From: Clostridium sp. C2-6-12
GTDB lineage: Bacteria > Bacillota > Clostridia > Clostridiales > Clostridiaceae
Assembly: GCF_009928485.1 (NCBI RefSeq)
Contig: NZ_JAABNP010000007.1
Location: forward strand, 1 to 64,000
Direction of reading: 5' to 3'
Length of the DNA stretch: 64,000 nt
The notes under the pieces were generated by a model. That model saw nothing but the letters and a program-made list of their open reading frames with translations. It did no database searches and was not told where the DNA came from. A program made the position numbers and the translations under genes. Positions 1 through 9,488 of this stretch are shown here, piece after piece (within the stretch, counting starts at the first letter, position 1; every line of letters starts with the position of its first letter).

Positions 1-23
1 TGTCACCCTCAAGCGACTTACTT

Positions 24-52
24 AGTTTATCACTTGGTTTGAATCTTGTCAA
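24..52 (-). promoter_or_regulatory. Strong promoter pointing out of the left edge, rRNA-operon-like
   Basis: On the minus strand a perfect TTGACA (47-52) lies 17 nt before TAAACT (24-29), and AAGTCGCTTGAGGGTGACA follows just inside the edge. An A/T-rich tract precedes the -35 box. About 100 bp further upstream (near 113-150) a similar 'GTCGCTAAGAGACG' block follows a weaker promoter-like stretch, which suggests tandem promoters. From memory, this layout and the GTCGCTTGAG initial sequence resemble clostridial rRNA promoters. The downstream gene lies outside the window, so the rRNA assignment is an inference. Confidence 0.55.
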
Positions 53-460
53 CAATTTTTTTCAAATCTTTCAAAACTCTTTTAAAAAAGGTTTTTATTT
101 GATTTTTTTCAATTGCTTACGTCTCTTAGCGACGTGTTTTATCTTAACATCATTTAATATATTTTAATTACTACATCATTATTAATTAAACACTATTAAA
201 ACTTATTTTCATCATAATTCTTTATTTTTCTCACTTTTTAATATAAAGATACACATGGCAGAGTTTTCTATTTTATTATGAAATTAATTTCTTACATATC
301 GATGAATGGTTCATTTTTTACTTATTTATAATATAAATTTATTTAAATAGACAACCTTAAAACTATAAAGCTAAAATTTATCCTTTAGTTCTGTATTATA
401 TAAATGCTTATTGTCAACAATTTAAATATAATTTAAATTATTTTAGATTGAGGTGTTTTT

Positions 461-976
461 ATGGCAGGCATTAAATGTCTTTATATTACAAAAGATAATC
501 AAGTATATAAGATACCTGTACCAAAAAGCAAATTTTACAAACCAGTTTCTTATCTTGCAAGTCAAGAAGTTCTATTTGTCTTATTATATTATGAAACATT
601 TAATAAATTACCAATTAAGCTTATATCAGCAAATTTTGATAGAATTCAATTAAATGACAAGGGGGGATATGAACTAACAATGAGTGAAATGAAAAAACGA
701 TACTATAATTTTGAGCACTATGGTTTTAAGGATGCTGAAACACTTTCACAAAAAGAATACATTCCTATTCCCCAGGCAACTATAATTCCAACGATTTCTG
801 AAAAAGAAGCTTTGTATCACTATATAAAAATTAACTTTCCATTACTATGGTCTAATTTTTCAGAAATACTTGAAGATTATATTTCCCGTTGCATTTACAA
901 TGATTTAGAACTTAAGCAGCTAGTAAAAAAAGCTAGTCTTTTGAGAAAAAATGCTTTAAAAAACTCCATAAACTAA
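461..976 (+). CDS. Hypothetical protein, 171 aa
   Basis: I do not recognise this protein. It is soluble in appearance, with no signal peptide or membrane segment, and is rich in Lys, Tyr and Ile. The last 60 residues look helical and basic (ending near KKASLLRKNALKNSIN). The ATG follows TTGAGGTG at a normal distance. It stands alone between the outward-facing left-edge promoter and a terminator hairpin at 1051-1080, so it is probably monocistronic. No function can be assigned from the sequence. Confidence 0.7.
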   Translation: MAGIKCLYITKDNQVYKIPVPKSKFYKPVSYLASQEVLFVLLYYETFNKLPIKLISANFDRIQLNDKGGYELTMSEMKKRYYNFEHYGFKDAETLSQKEYIPIPQATIIPTISEKEALYHYIKINFPLLWSNFSEILEDYISRCIYNDLELKQLVKKASLLRKNALKNSIN

Positions 977-1050
977 TTATTAAATATTAAATTGTATAAA
1001 TCTTTTTAATTTATATAACTCATATAATTCAATTTATGAACCATTAAATT

Positions 1051-1080
1051 ATAAGGGAGTATGATAAAACACTCCCTTAT
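1051..1080. terminator. Terminator hairpin between convergent genes
   Basis: ATAAGGGAGT (1051-1060) and ACTCCCTTAT (1071-1080) form a 10-bp perfect stem with a 10-nt loop. It sits between the 171-aa gene on the plus strand and metG on the minus strand. The T-tract is weak. Confidence 0.6.
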
Positions 1081-1177
1081 TTCCTATATGCCAATTACTC
1101 TGCTTTCTACTTTTAAAATAATATTATCCTCAAATCTATTTCATAATTAAAAACTTTTAGCTTAGCATATTCATTCC

Positions 1178-2803
1178 TTATTCTCGTTGCAATTTTTTTA
1201 ACTCTTCCTCTATTAACTTTTTATCTAATCGCTCAAACAATATTTCAAAATTCCCTATTGTAATCCCTGACTTTAAGCTTATATTAGCCCATTTTCCTGA
1301 ATTATCCTTGAGCCATTCTTTAACTTTTTCAGAGGATTCAGGTAAAAATGGATACAGTAAATTAGAAATATTAATAATTGAAAGAAGACAGTTATAAATT
1401 GTATTGCTGCACTTTTCTATATTATTATTTATAGTAATCCATGGTGTTTCTTCATCAAAATATTTATTAGTTTCCCTAATAAATTCAAATATATCTTCTA
1501 AAGCTGTCTTTAAATTTCCTTTTTCTATATTTTCTCCTGTTGTTCTGTATATACTTTTAATTTGTTCATTTATTTTTTCAAGAATTATACCATCTGGAAC
1601 TTTATTATTGAAATACTTCTTTACAAAAACTAAGGTTCTATTAACTAAGTTTCCATAAGCACCTAATAATTCACCATTATTTTTATTTATCAATTCCCTC
1701 CATGAAAAATCCGTATCTCTCTTTTCTGGTCCATTGCTTATAAAAAAATATCTAATCAAATCACTGTTATACTTCTTAATAATCTCTGGTACCCACACTG
1801 CCCAATTATTACTCGTAGATATTTTCTTTCCTTCAAGAGTCATATATTCACTGGAAATAATTCTATTAGGAAATTTTTTATACCCTGCTCCACTTAATAA
1901 GGCAGGTAATATGATTGAATGAAATGGTATATTATCTTTTCCATGAATATAATAAGAAATACTTTCCTCGTTCCAAAATTTGCTCCAGTCCCTCTTATTT
2001 TCTTCTCCCCATTTTTTGCTTACTGTAAAATATCCAAGCACCGCATCTATCCATACATATATTTTTTTATCTTCATATCCTTCTACTGGTATATCTATTC
2101 CTAGTGATAAATTTCTTGATATTGCTCGATCCTTTAACCCTTCATTAATATATCTTTCAGTATTATTTACTGCATTAATCCTCCAGTTATCTTTAGTCTC
2201 CTTTAATGAACTTCTTATTTCCTCTTCAAATTTTGATAAAGCAAAGTATAATTGTTTAGAATATTTAACTATTGGTTCATTGCCGCATAATTTGCACCTT
2301 CTATCGGATAATTCTAATGGATCTAATAAAGATGAGCAGTTATCACATTGATCACCTCTTGAAAGACTCTTACAATGTGGACATATTCCTTCTACATACC
2401 TATCTGGCAAAAATTGATTGCAATGTTCACAATAAACTTGTTCTATTTCTTTTTCATAAATAAGTCCATTCTTATATAATTGTTTTATTATTTTTTTAAC
2501 TTCCTCCTTATGATGATCTTCATCTGTTCTGGAATAATAATCATATGAAAAATTAAGTTTATTAAAACATTCTTTAAATTCCTTATGATATTTATCTGCA
2601 ATGTCCTTTGGTGATATTCCTTCATTTTTTGCTCTTATGGCAATGGGTGTTCCATGACAATCACTTCCTGAAACATATAAAACATTTTCTCCTTTTAACC
2701 TATAATATCTTGCTATAACATCTCCTGGTATTAACGCTGCAATATGACCTATGTGCAATGACCCATTTGCATAAGGCCATGCCCCTCCAATTAAAATATT
2801 CAT
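1178..2803 (-). CDS. metG: Methionyl-tRNA synthetase
   Basis: This class I synthetase charges tRNA-Met with methionine in the cytoplasm. The Rossmann domain begins MNILIGGAWPYANGSLHIGH, with the HIGH signature at residues 17-20. The KMSKS loop appears as KISTS at residues 327-331. Two Cys pairs in the connective region, CEHC and CPHC, are followed by CDNC and CKLC, giving the double zinc-knuckle form. At 541 aa it lacks the C-terminal EMAP/Trbp-like dimerisation domain that longer bacterial MetRS proteins carry. The ATG follows a GAGGA site. A Met-type T-box leader lies directly upstream, so expression should rise when tRNA-Met is uncharged. Confidence 0.97.
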   Translation of the reverse strand: MNILIGGAWPYANGSLHIGHIAALIPGDVIARYYRLKGENVLYVSGSDCHGTPIAIRAKNEGISPKDIADKYHKEFKECFNKLNFSYDYYSRTDEDHHKEEVKKIIKQLYKNGLIYEKEIEQVYCEHCNQFLPDRYVEGICPHCKSLSRGDQCDNCSSLLDPLELSDRRCKLCGNEPIVKYSKQLYFALSKFEEEIRSSLKETKDNWRINAVNNTERYINEGLKDRAISRNLSLGIDIPVEGYEDKKIYVWIDAVLGYFTVSKKWGEENKRDWSKFWNEESISYYIHGKDNIPFHSIILPALLSGAGYKKFPNRIISSEYMTLEGKKISTSNNWAVWVPEIIKKYNSDLIRYFFISNGPEKRDTDFSWRELINKNNGELLGAYGNLVNRTLVFVKKYFNNKVPDGIILEKINEQIKSIYRTTGENIEKGNLKTALEDIFEFIRETNKYFDEETPWITINNNIEKCSNTIYNCLLSIINISNLLYPFLPESSEKVKEWLKDNSGKWANISLKSGITIGNFEILFERLDKKLIEEELKKLQRE

Positions 2804-2832
2804 TTTTAATTCCTCCTCATGATTTTAAATAT

Positions 2833-3180
2833 AAAAAAACTCCCGCTCCTAAGAAATAAATCCTAGGAACGAGAGTTAACTTCGTGTTACCATCCTAATT
2901 TATCTACACTTCACAATATAGACCTCTTCAAGTACGCCATAAAAATATGGTTATACTATATCACTATAACGGGTGAATACGTTGCAGCCTAAATTATTAA
3001 GTGAAACTTAATTCAGGTTGGGTTTATCCACATCTGAATCTTAGTTGAACTTATCCGATAGCTATCGGACAAAATATCGGTGCACAGCTCCAAGGCCATT
3101 TTCACATTAATATCCATTGCTCTTTCTCACCAACAAGAACTCTCTGTATAAGTATTCGTAATGTTACTTTCCTTTTCTTG
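2833..3180 (-). promoter_or_regulatory. T-box leader (tRNA-Met sensing) of metG
   Basis: Read on the minus strand, the leader has the GAGAG and GTTGGTG elements of Stem I. A specifier-like GAAA-ATG-GCC is followed by TTGGAGCTG (near 3085-3105). The antiterminator sequence AGGATGGTAACACGAAG follows at about 2881-2897. A stable terminator stem (GAGAGTT / AGCGGGAGT with a T-run, 2833-2878) comes last. The ATG specifier and the TGGT box, which pairs with a tRNA ending in A73, both suit tRNA-Met and the downstream metG. Confidence 0.93.
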
Positions 3181-3206
3181 GCATTTATTTAAATATTTTG
3201 ATTATG

Positions 3207-3234
3207 ATTATACTCTTTTAAAATAACTTGTCAA
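3207..3234 (-). promoter_or_regulatory. Sigma-A promoter of the metG T-box leader
   Basis: Consensus TTGACA (3229-3234) and TATAAT (3207-3212) are separated by 16 nt on the minus strand. They sit just before the T-box Stem I. Confidence 0.85.
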
Positions 3235-3349
3235 TAAAAAGTTCAAAGAATTTCATTTGATTTAAAATGATTCATTCATAAAATTTCCATCCATATACTT
3301 TATTGCATGTAAGTTTCTAATTGCAACCTATATATACTTGATTATAAAA

Positions 3350-4336
3350 TTATATTATTATATTTATTTCTTCTCCACACTTTTTACATTTATTATCTTT
3401 TATAAACACTTCTGTATTATATCCATTCCGTCTAATTAGCAACTCCTTACACTTTGGGCAATAAGTATTATTATCCACTTCCTGTACATTTCCTATATAT
3501 ACATACTTCAGATACTTTTTAGCTTCATTTTGAGCTTCTGTTATTTTTTCTATTTGAGTAGCAACATTCTCCATTTTATATCTTGGAAAATATCTGCTTA
3601 AGTGAAGGGGAATATTTTTATTAACACTTTCTATAAATTCTGATATTTCTCTTGTTTCTTCTATAGAATCATTTTCATCACTAACTAGTAAAGTTGTTAT
3701 TTCTACATGACAATGATCATTAGCTTTTTTTATAGTTTCTAAAACTGGTTCTAATTTTGCTCCACAAATTTTATTATAATATCTATTTGTATATCCTTTT
3801 AAATCAATATTCATTGCATCAACATATGGTAGAAGCTTTAATAATGGTTCTTCATTTATATATCCGTTTGTTACTATAACTACACTTGTATTTGGATCAT
3901 TTTCTTTTATTTTTTTAGCTGCTTCATAAATATATTCATACCACATAAAAGGTTCATTATAAGTAAATGCAATTCCAGCATTGTTTTCTACTTTTGTAAT
4001 CATATGAATTAATTTTTCTATCCCCACATATTCTGTCTCTGGTTTTCCTTGGGATATTTCATAGTTTTGACAAAATGTACAAGTCATATTACAACCAAAG
4101 CTTCCAAGGGATAAAATGTTTTTCCCAGGTTTAAAATGATATAATGGCTTCTTTTCTATGGGATCAACTCCAGCTGATGTAACCTCTCCGTAATTTACAG
4201 CAGTAATCACATTGTTCTTTAAAGTTCTAACTCTGCATATTCCAAATTTCCCTTCATCCAACATACAGTTATGAGGGCATATTTTACATCTAATCTTATC
4301 TTTATGTTCTTCATAAAATGGTACCTTGATATCCAT
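3350..4336 (-). CDS. amrS: AmmeMemoRadiSam system radical SAM enzyme
   Basis: This is a radical SAM protein of the PflA-like AmrS family. The cluster motif CNMTCTFC supplies Cys82, Cys86 and Cys89 (C-x3-C-x2-C). An N-terminal CKICPHNC...GICRVR Cys block and a C-terminal zinc-ribbon-like CPKC...CKKC pair are also present. The start is set at ATG 4336 (MDIKVPF), because AGAAGGTG lies 7 nt before it; the upstream GTG overlaps that site. The fused AmrB-AmrA partner is encoded nearby at 5390-6796 on the same strand, with a plus-strand membrane gene between them. The substrate of this widespread system is not established. Confidence 0.93.
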   Translation of the reverse strand: MDIKVPFYEEHKDKIRCKICPHNCMLDEGKFGICRVRTLKNNVITAVNYGEVTSAGVDPIEKKPLYHFKPGKNILSLGSFGCNMTCTFCQNYEISQGKPETEYVGIEKLIHMITKVENNAGIAFTYNEPFMWYEYIYEAAKKIKENDPNTSVVIVTNGYINEEPLLKLLPYVDAMNIDLKGYTNRYYNKICGAKLEPVLETIKKANDHCHVEITTLLVSDENDSIEETREISEFIESVNKNIPLHLSRYFPRYKMENVATQIEKITEAQNEAKKYLKYVYIGNVQEVDNNTYCPKCKELLIRRNGYNTEVFIKDNKCKKCGEEINIII

Positions 4337-4548
4337 ATTGATCACCTTCTTTTAAATATCTGATATATGTATTGATACTATATTATTTACTATTAATAAC
4401 ATAATGTATTTTATTGCATATAATATATAAAACTAAAAGAGCATAGTATAACATCCTCAAAATAAATGCTGAAACTATTTATTTAAATAAGATTTTGTTT
4501 TAACAAAAACATTATTGTTACTTACTTTATTTTAAAGGAGGTGAAACT

Positions 4549-5097
4549 ATGCAACTAGTGTATTTATTTCTTATAGCAATCCTTAATAGCATTGACAATA
4601 TTGGAGTTGGAGTAGCATACAGTATTGCTGGTATAAAAGTTAAATTATCAAAAAATATATTAATAGCATTTCTTGCATTTATTGTTTCTTTTTTAGCTGC
4701 TTTATTTGGGAAGCTAATATCGTATTACCTTAATGATACAGAGTGCTCTATTATAAGTATGATACTTTTGATTTTAATGGGTATAAATATGATCTACACA
4801 TCATTTTCTAAGAAAAAAAATAATGATTTAAATAATATAAAAGAACTAGACTTTAAACAAGCTTTTTCTGTAGGTATTGCTCTAGCCCTTGATGATATCA
4901 GTAGTTCTGTTAGCTCTTCCTTAATAGGATATAGTGCATTTATGACATCCTTACCTTATTTCATAATTAGTTTATCTATATTTTTCTGTGGCAACTATGC
5001 ATTAAAATTTATTTCTAAATTTAATTTAGGAAAAAAACCTACTATTGTAGCTGGTATTTTAATGATTTTAATAGGTATATTGCAGTTTTTCGAATAA
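4549..5097 (+). CDS. ytaF: YtaF/MntP-like integral membrane protein
   Basis: This 182-aa, very hydrophobic protein has about six predicted helices arranged as two three-helix repeats. Each repeat begins with an acidic helix motif, LNSIDNIGVGVAYSI near residue 12 and ALALDDISSSVSSSLIG near residue 110. That pattern fits the MntP / YtaF (sporulation membrane protein) superfamily, in which the Asp residues line a cation path. The start follows a strong AAAGGAGGTG site. It lies on the opposite strand between amrS and amrBA, so its neighbours say little about function. Whether it exports manganese or serves sporulation cannot be told here. Confidence 0.72.
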   Translation: MQLVYLFLIAILNSIDNIGVGVAYSIAGIKVKLSKNILIAFLAFIVSFLAALFGKLISYYLNDTECSIISMILLILMGINMIYTSFSKKKNNDLNNIKELDFKQAFSVGIALALDDISSSVSSSLIGYSAFMTSLPYFIISLSIFFCGNYALKFISKFNLGKKPTIVAGILMILIGILQFFE

Positions 5098-5216
5098 TAT
5101 ATTATATATGTCCAAAATTTAATATGTAACTTTATTTTTTATATAGTTTCTTTTCTTTAGGTACAATAAAATAAATAACAAGTCCATGCTGCCACTATAT
5201 GTTCCTATATGCAGAG

Positions 5217-5255
5217 AAGTTCCTTATTGTAGCATAGCTGCTCTTTTTATAAGTG
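5217..5255. repeat. 39-nt GCATAGC hairpin repeat, copy A
   Basis: This is one of three near-identical 39-nt units that begin AAGTTCC and end TTTATAAGTG. Its central stem reads GTAGC-ATA-GCTGC, with one G-T pair. Copy B follows about 59 nt later and copy C lies at 41412-41450. Confidence 0.7.
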
Positions 5256-5275
5256 AAATGATCTTATTTGCAATA

Positions 5276-5314
5276 AAGTTCCGTATTGCAGCATAGCTGC
5301 TCCCTTTATAGGTG
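5276..5314. repeat. 39-nt GCATAGC hairpin repeat, copy B
   Basis: The unit begins AAGTTCCGTATTG and ends CTTTATAGGTG. Its central stem is GCAGC-ATA-GCTGC, fully paired. It lies just downstream of amrBA (minus strand), as copy C lies just downstream of a permease gene. Confidence 0.7.
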
Positions 5315-5389
5315 TATATTTTAAGAGGTGGTTTGGTTAACATTTTTTTAAGTTAATTAAACCTCCTCTTATACTTCTAAAAAAATAGT

Positions 5390-6796
5390 TTAGTCTTCCT
5401 TATATCTTACAACTTCGAACTTTTCTATGTTATAGTCTTCATCAAAATCTATATTACCTTTATCGCAAGCAATTCTTAATTGTTCATCTACTGTATCTAC
5501 ACCTTCTAAATCAGGTAATAACAATCCGCGTTTTCCACCTAAAGATACAATAACTCCATATTTTTTTGGATTTAAATCCTCTTTTTCACACGGCTCTGGA
5601 TCCATAAGCACATCCACAGATATATCTATATCTTCCATTTCCTCTTCTGTAACTGCTGGAAACCTTGGGTCATGCAGAGCAGCCTCTACAGAATTTCTTA
5701 TTATTTCTTCTCCTACAGAATCAGTTGTAGGTAATATTGTGCCTATACAACCTCTAAGATGACCGAATTTCTTTAAAGATACAAACACCCCATGTTTTTC
5801 ATTTAGTAGTTCAGGAGATAAACTAGATATTTCATTAAGTTTTTTACCATGTGAAAAGTAATAATTTAAATTTTGTCTTGCAAGTCTAACATATGGATTT
5901 TTTACATTTAGCTTTTCCTTAAATTTTTCTTCCTTACATTTAATAAGCTCATCTAAATATTTTTTATTGTTTCCTTCACGCTTAAGCTTCATCACTCCAT
6001 AACCTACACCAAAAGTTCCTTCATAAGATAAGAGCTTTCCTTTTATTTCTTTTCCTTCCATAGCACCTAAAACTATATAGATAGAATTTAATCCACATTG
6101 ACCTGCCTCTTCAATCATGGTTTTATCCATATTAAATGTACCTATAATATCTCCCTTTTCAAGTTTTTCTAGTAATTCTTGATCAAATTTTTCTGCATAT
6201 GGTGAATAAGAATATGGTCCTTCATCTTTAAGCTTATGAGATAAATCTCCACTTGCTATAATTACTGCTCTTCTATTTAATTCCTCTACTACTTTTTTTA
6301 TTTCCATTCCAAACCTAAATAAATTAATATTCCCAATCATTGAATATGTAATATGTACTATATTGTAATCATTATAATATTTATTGATAAAATACAAAGG
6401 AACCATCGTACCATGATCTAATTCATAATTAACGTTATAATTATCTAAAAACTCAGAATTTACAAGTACTGATGGTATTCCTTCCAAATGACAAGCTGTT
6501 CCTAACTTAATATTAAATTGCTTATCAATAGGGATATTCATCTTTATATTTGAACATCTAAATTGACTTAGATCTCCAGATATTATTTCTTCATCAGATA
6601 TAGCAATAGCATCAGAAAACATAGTTCCATGAGGAGTTATTACAATAATTGTATCTGGCTTAATATCTGCTATTTCTCTACCTATTTCGTTACAAGCTAA
6701 ACTTGTTGCTTCTATCTTCTTTTCTTCACCCTTGCCTATATCTGGAATAATTATTGGTGGATGTGGCATTAAATAATATCCTAATATATCTCCCAT
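5390..6796 (-). CDS. Fused AmrB (MEMO-like) and AmrA (AMMECR1) protein
   Basis: Residues 1 to about 270 form a MEMO1 / class III extradiol-dioxygenase-like domain, with PHPPIIIPDIG at the start, TPHG, ELDHGTMVPL and ASGDLSHKL. Residues about 295-468 form an AMMECR1 domain, with VSLKKFGHLRGCIGT and PRFPAVTEEE. In many genomes these are separate genes; the fused form is common in clostridia. The ATG follows AAGAGGTG. Together with amrS at 3350-4336 it completes the AmmeMemoRadiSam set. The biochemical role of the set is unknown. Confidence 0.93.
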   Translation of the reverse strand: MGDILGYYLMPHPPIIIPDIGKGEEKKIEATSLACNEIGREIADIKPDTIIVITPHGTMFSDAIAISDEEIISGDLSQFRCSNIKMNIPIDKQFNIKLGTACHLEGIPSVLVNSEFLDNYNVNYELDHGTMVPLYFINKYYNDYNIVHITYSMIGNINLFRFGMEIKKVVEELNRRAVIIASGDLSHKLKDEGPYSYSPYAEKFDQELLEKLEKGDIIGTFNMDKTMIEEAGQCGLNSIYIVLGAMEGKEIKGKLLSYEGTFGVGYGVMKLKREGNNKKYLDELIKCKEEKFKEKLNVKNPYVRLARQNLNYYFSHGKKLNEISSLSPELLNEKHGVFVSLKKFGHLRGCIGTILPTTDSVGEEIIRNSVEAALHDPRFPAVTEEEMEDIDISVDVLMDPEPCEKEDLNPKKYGVIVSLGGKRGLLLPDLEGVDTVDEQLRIACDKGNIDFDEDYNIEKFEVVRYKED

Positions 6797-6817
6797 ATTT
6801 TCACACCTCTTAAAAAT

Positions 6818-6973
6818 TTATTTCATATGATCAGACGATTCATGTTCTTTTACCTTTTCTAAATAGTCTTTTTGTTTTACTATATTTTCCTCAAAATTTT
6901 CTATGGCATGTTTAGTATAGTTGCCTACTCTCATCATATTGCGAAATTTTTCTCCATCACTTTCCTTAGTCAT
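6818..6973 (-). CDS. Small acidic/basic helical protein, 51 aa
   Basis: The open frame starts at ATG 6973, seven nt after a perfect AAGGAGGT site, and ends with TAA at 6818-6820. The product begins MTKESDGEKFRNMMRVGNYT, is highly charged and is probably helical throughout. It lies immediately upstream of amrBA on the same strand with about 20 nt between, so the two are probably cotranscribed. I do not recognise the family. The strong ribosome site and operon position support a real gene. Confidence 0.7.
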   Translation of the reverse strand: MTKESDGEKFRNMMRVGNYTKHAIENFEENIVKQKDYLEKVKEHESSDHMK

Positions 6974-7182
6974 AGTCAAAACCTCCTTAAATTTATTATC
7001 GTATTTAATGTTTTATAACTATATTGATAAAATCATATTTATGCATATATTATTCTGCATAAAGAGTAATTAAATGAAGTATATTATATAAAAAAGCATA
7101 GATACATAGCAATAGTCTTTCCACTTAATAATTTTTTTATTAATGTTAACAAAATATTAACACATTTATTTCTTGGCAAACA

Positions 7183-7210
7183 TTGACTTATTTTTCAATA
7201 GTGATATGAT
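7183..7210 (+). promoter_or_regulatory. Probable promoter of kup
   Basis: TTGACT (7183-7188) and TATGAT (7205-7210) are separated by 16 nt. They precede a long hairpin and the kup start. Confidence 0.65.
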
Positions 7211-7231
7211 AAATATTATTTCAAGAATAAG

Positions 7232-7283
7232 AAATACTATTATTGTTTAATGTTTCTATTGACTTTGAACAATAATAGTATTT
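7232..7283 (+). promoter_or_regulatory. Long leader hairpin before kup
   Basis: AAATACTATTATTGTT (7232-7247) and its exact complement (7268-7283) form a 16-bp perfect stem with a 20-nt loop. TTAATTT follows. It lies between the promoter and the kup start, so it may be an attenuator, an mRNA stabiliser or an operator. No known riboswitch pattern is visible. Confidence 0.55.
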
Positions 7284-7356
7284 TAATTTGCAATAATAAT
7301 GTAAATATATTCATTACAAAAATTATAACTATATTCGATGTAAAGGAAGAATAATT

Positions 7357-9348
7357 ATGAAAAAAAATGACCTTTCCAAATTAAAATTAAGTGGAATTTT
7401 GGTTGCATTAGGTGTTGTTTATGGGGATATTGGAACTTCACCACTATATGTAATGAAATCAATAATTCAAGGTAATGGAGGTTTGGAAAACGTATCAGAA
7501 AATTTTATTCTTGGAGCACTGTCATTGGTTTTTTGGACAATTACTATTTTGACAACAATAAAATACGTTCTCTTAACTTTAAATGCAGATAATAATGGTG
7601 AAGGAGGAATATTCTCACTTTACACATTAGTACGTCGACAAGGAAAATGGCTTATCATTCCTGCAATGATTGGTGGTTCTGCATTGCTTGCTGATGGAAT
7701 GTTAACACCTGCTGTAACTGTAACTTCTGCAGTAGAGGGTTTAGAAATAATCCCAAAATTTGATGCTATTTTAGGACATAACCAAAATATTATTATTATA
7801 ATTGTAATAGCAATATTATCTTTTCTTTTCTTCATTCAACATTTTGGGACTGACCTAATTGGAAAATTGTTTGGTCCAATTATGCTTATTTGGTTTTGCA
7901 CCTTAGCATTCTTTGGAATTATTAATCTTTCACATGATTGGACACTGCTACGTGCACTTTCACCTCATTATGCAATAGGTATTCTATTTAGTGATGATAA
8001 TAAATTAGGTTTCTTTATTCTTGGAGGTGTATTTTTATCATCAACAGGGGCCGAAGCTCTTTATTCAGATCTTGGTCATGTTGGCAAGAAAAATATCTAT
8101 GGTTCTTGGCCTTTTGTTAAAGTATGCTTACTACTAAATTATTTTGGTCAAGGCGCTTGGATATTAGCAGCAAAAAAAAATCCTGCATTTTTAAATGTAG
8201 AAGGTTTGAATCCATTTTTTAGAATGGTTCCAGATAAATTACTAATTTTTAGTATAATAATTTCAACACTAGCTGCTATTATTGCTTCCCAAGCATTAAT
8301 ATCAGGTTCATTTACACTTGTGTCTGAAGCTATTAAATTAAATTTATTTCCAAGATTGCACATTAAATATCCATCTAGTTCTAAAGGACAACTGTATATG
8401 CCATCAGTCAATAAAGTTTTATGGCTTGTTTGTATTGGAATTGTTCTTTACTTTAGAAGCTCTGATCACATGGAAGCTGCCTATGGATTGGCAATTACAG
8501 TCACTATGCTGATGACAACTATTTTATTATTCAACTATTTATTAAAGAAGAAGGTTTCCCCTCCTATTGCTGGAAGTATGCTTATTTTCTTTGGTATGTT
8601 TGAATTTTCATTCTTCATTTCAAATGCTATAAAGTTTATGCATGGTGGATATGTCGCAGTTTTAATTGCTTTTGCAATTTTATCACTTATGTATGTTTGG
8701 ATTAAAAGTCACTACATTAAGATTCGTTTATTAGAATATGTTAATATTGAAGATTATAAAAAGCAGCTAAATCTTTTACGTCAAGATATTGATCGCCCTA
8801 AACATGCAACAAATCTTGTGTATTTAACTAATTCTGAATATTCTAAGAAAATTGAAAGAAATATAATGTACTCTATTTTAGATAAAAGACCTAAAAAAGC
8901 AGATGTATACTGGTTTGTTAATATTATTGTAACTGATAATCCTTATGACGCTGAATATGAAATAGAAACCTTTGGAACATCATATATTGTAAAAGTCCAA
9001 TTAAGACTTGGTTTTAGAGTAGATCAAAAACTAAATGTTTATTTACGTCAAATTTCAACCGACTTAGTTAAGAGTGGAGAAATAGAAATCCAATCAAGAA
9101 ACTACACTATAATGCCAGACAGAAAAATTGGAGATTTCCGCTTCACTATGATTGTAGAACAGCTTTCATATAATTCAAACTTAAGTTTTTGGGATGCTTT
9201 CTTATATAAAACTAAATTATTTATTAAAAAATTTACAGTCTCTCCAACAAAATGGTTTGGACTCGAAACTAGTGATGTTGATATAGAAAATGTACCTTTA
9301 TTTTTAGGTTCTTATAATAACACTACTTTAAAAAGAGTTGTAAAATAA
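7357..9348 (+). CDS. kup: KUP-family potassium uptake transporter
   Basis: The protein is a KUP/HAK/KT-type potassium-proton symporter of the cytoplasmic membrane. It has the family signature GVVYGDIGTSPLYV near residue 18, about twelve hydrophobic helices over residues 13-450, and a soluble C-terminal domain of roughly 200 residues. The 663-aa length is normal. A weak GGAAGA site precedes the ATG. It is monocistronic, with a leader hairpin upstream and a strong terminator at 9401-9442. Confidence 0.95.
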   Translation: MKKNDLSKLKLSGILVALGVVYGDIGTSPLYVMKSIIQGNGGLENVSENFILGALSLVFWTITILTTIKYVLLTLNADNNGEGGIFSLYTLVRRQGKWLIIPAMIGGSALLADGMLTPAVTVTSAVEGLEIIPKFDAILGHNQNIIIIIVIAILSFLFFIQHFGTDLIGKLFGPIMLIWFCTLAFFGIINLSHDWTLLRALSPHYAIGILFSDDNKLGFFILGGVFLSSTGAEALYSDLGHVGKKNIYGSWPFVKVCLLLNYFGQGAWILAAKKNPAFLNVEGLNPFFRMVPDKLLIFSIIISTLAAIIASQALISGSFTLVSEAIKLNLFPRLHIKYPSSSKGQLYMPSVNKVLWLVCIGIVLYFRSSDHMEAAYGLAITVTMLMTTILLFNYLLKKKVSPPIAGSMLIFFGMFEFSFFISNAIKFMHGGYVAVLIAFAILSLMYVWIKSHYIKIRLLEYVNIEDYKKQLNLLRQDIDRPKHATNLVYLTNSEYSKKIERNIMYSILDKRPKKADVYWFVNIIVTDNPYDAEYEIETFGTSYIVKVQLRLGFRVDQKLNVYLRQISTDLVKSGEIEIQSRNYTIMPDRKIGDFRFTMIVEQLSYNSNLSFWDAFLYKTKLFIKKFTVSPTKWFGLETSDVDIENVPLFLGSYNNTTLKRVVK

Positions 9349-9400
9349 TTATTAAATTATTATTTAAATTTACAAATTTTAATAGTACTACTTTTATTAA

Positions 9401-9442
9401 AAGAAGTGCTACAACATGGCATAGAATGTTGTAGCACTTCTT
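9401..9442. terminator. Bidirectional terminator after kup
   Basis: A 16-bp perfect stem (AAGAAGTGCTACAACA and its complement at 9427-9442) is flanked by T-rich and A-rich tracts. It separates kup from the convergent coat-protein operon. Confidence 0.88.
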
Positions 9443-9488
9443 TACTTTATGCATCATATTAAAAACATTAATGAATCTGCTTATATTT

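Noticed and set aside
453-653. 66-aa plus-strand frame overlapping the 171-aa gene
   Set aside because: It overlaps a better frame that has a proper ribosome site, and its hydrophobic/aromatic composition looks random.
1404-2463. Several plus-strand open frames of 60-123 codons across metG
   Set aside because: They are antisense shadows of the metG coding strand, with no ribosome sites and biased, implausible composition.
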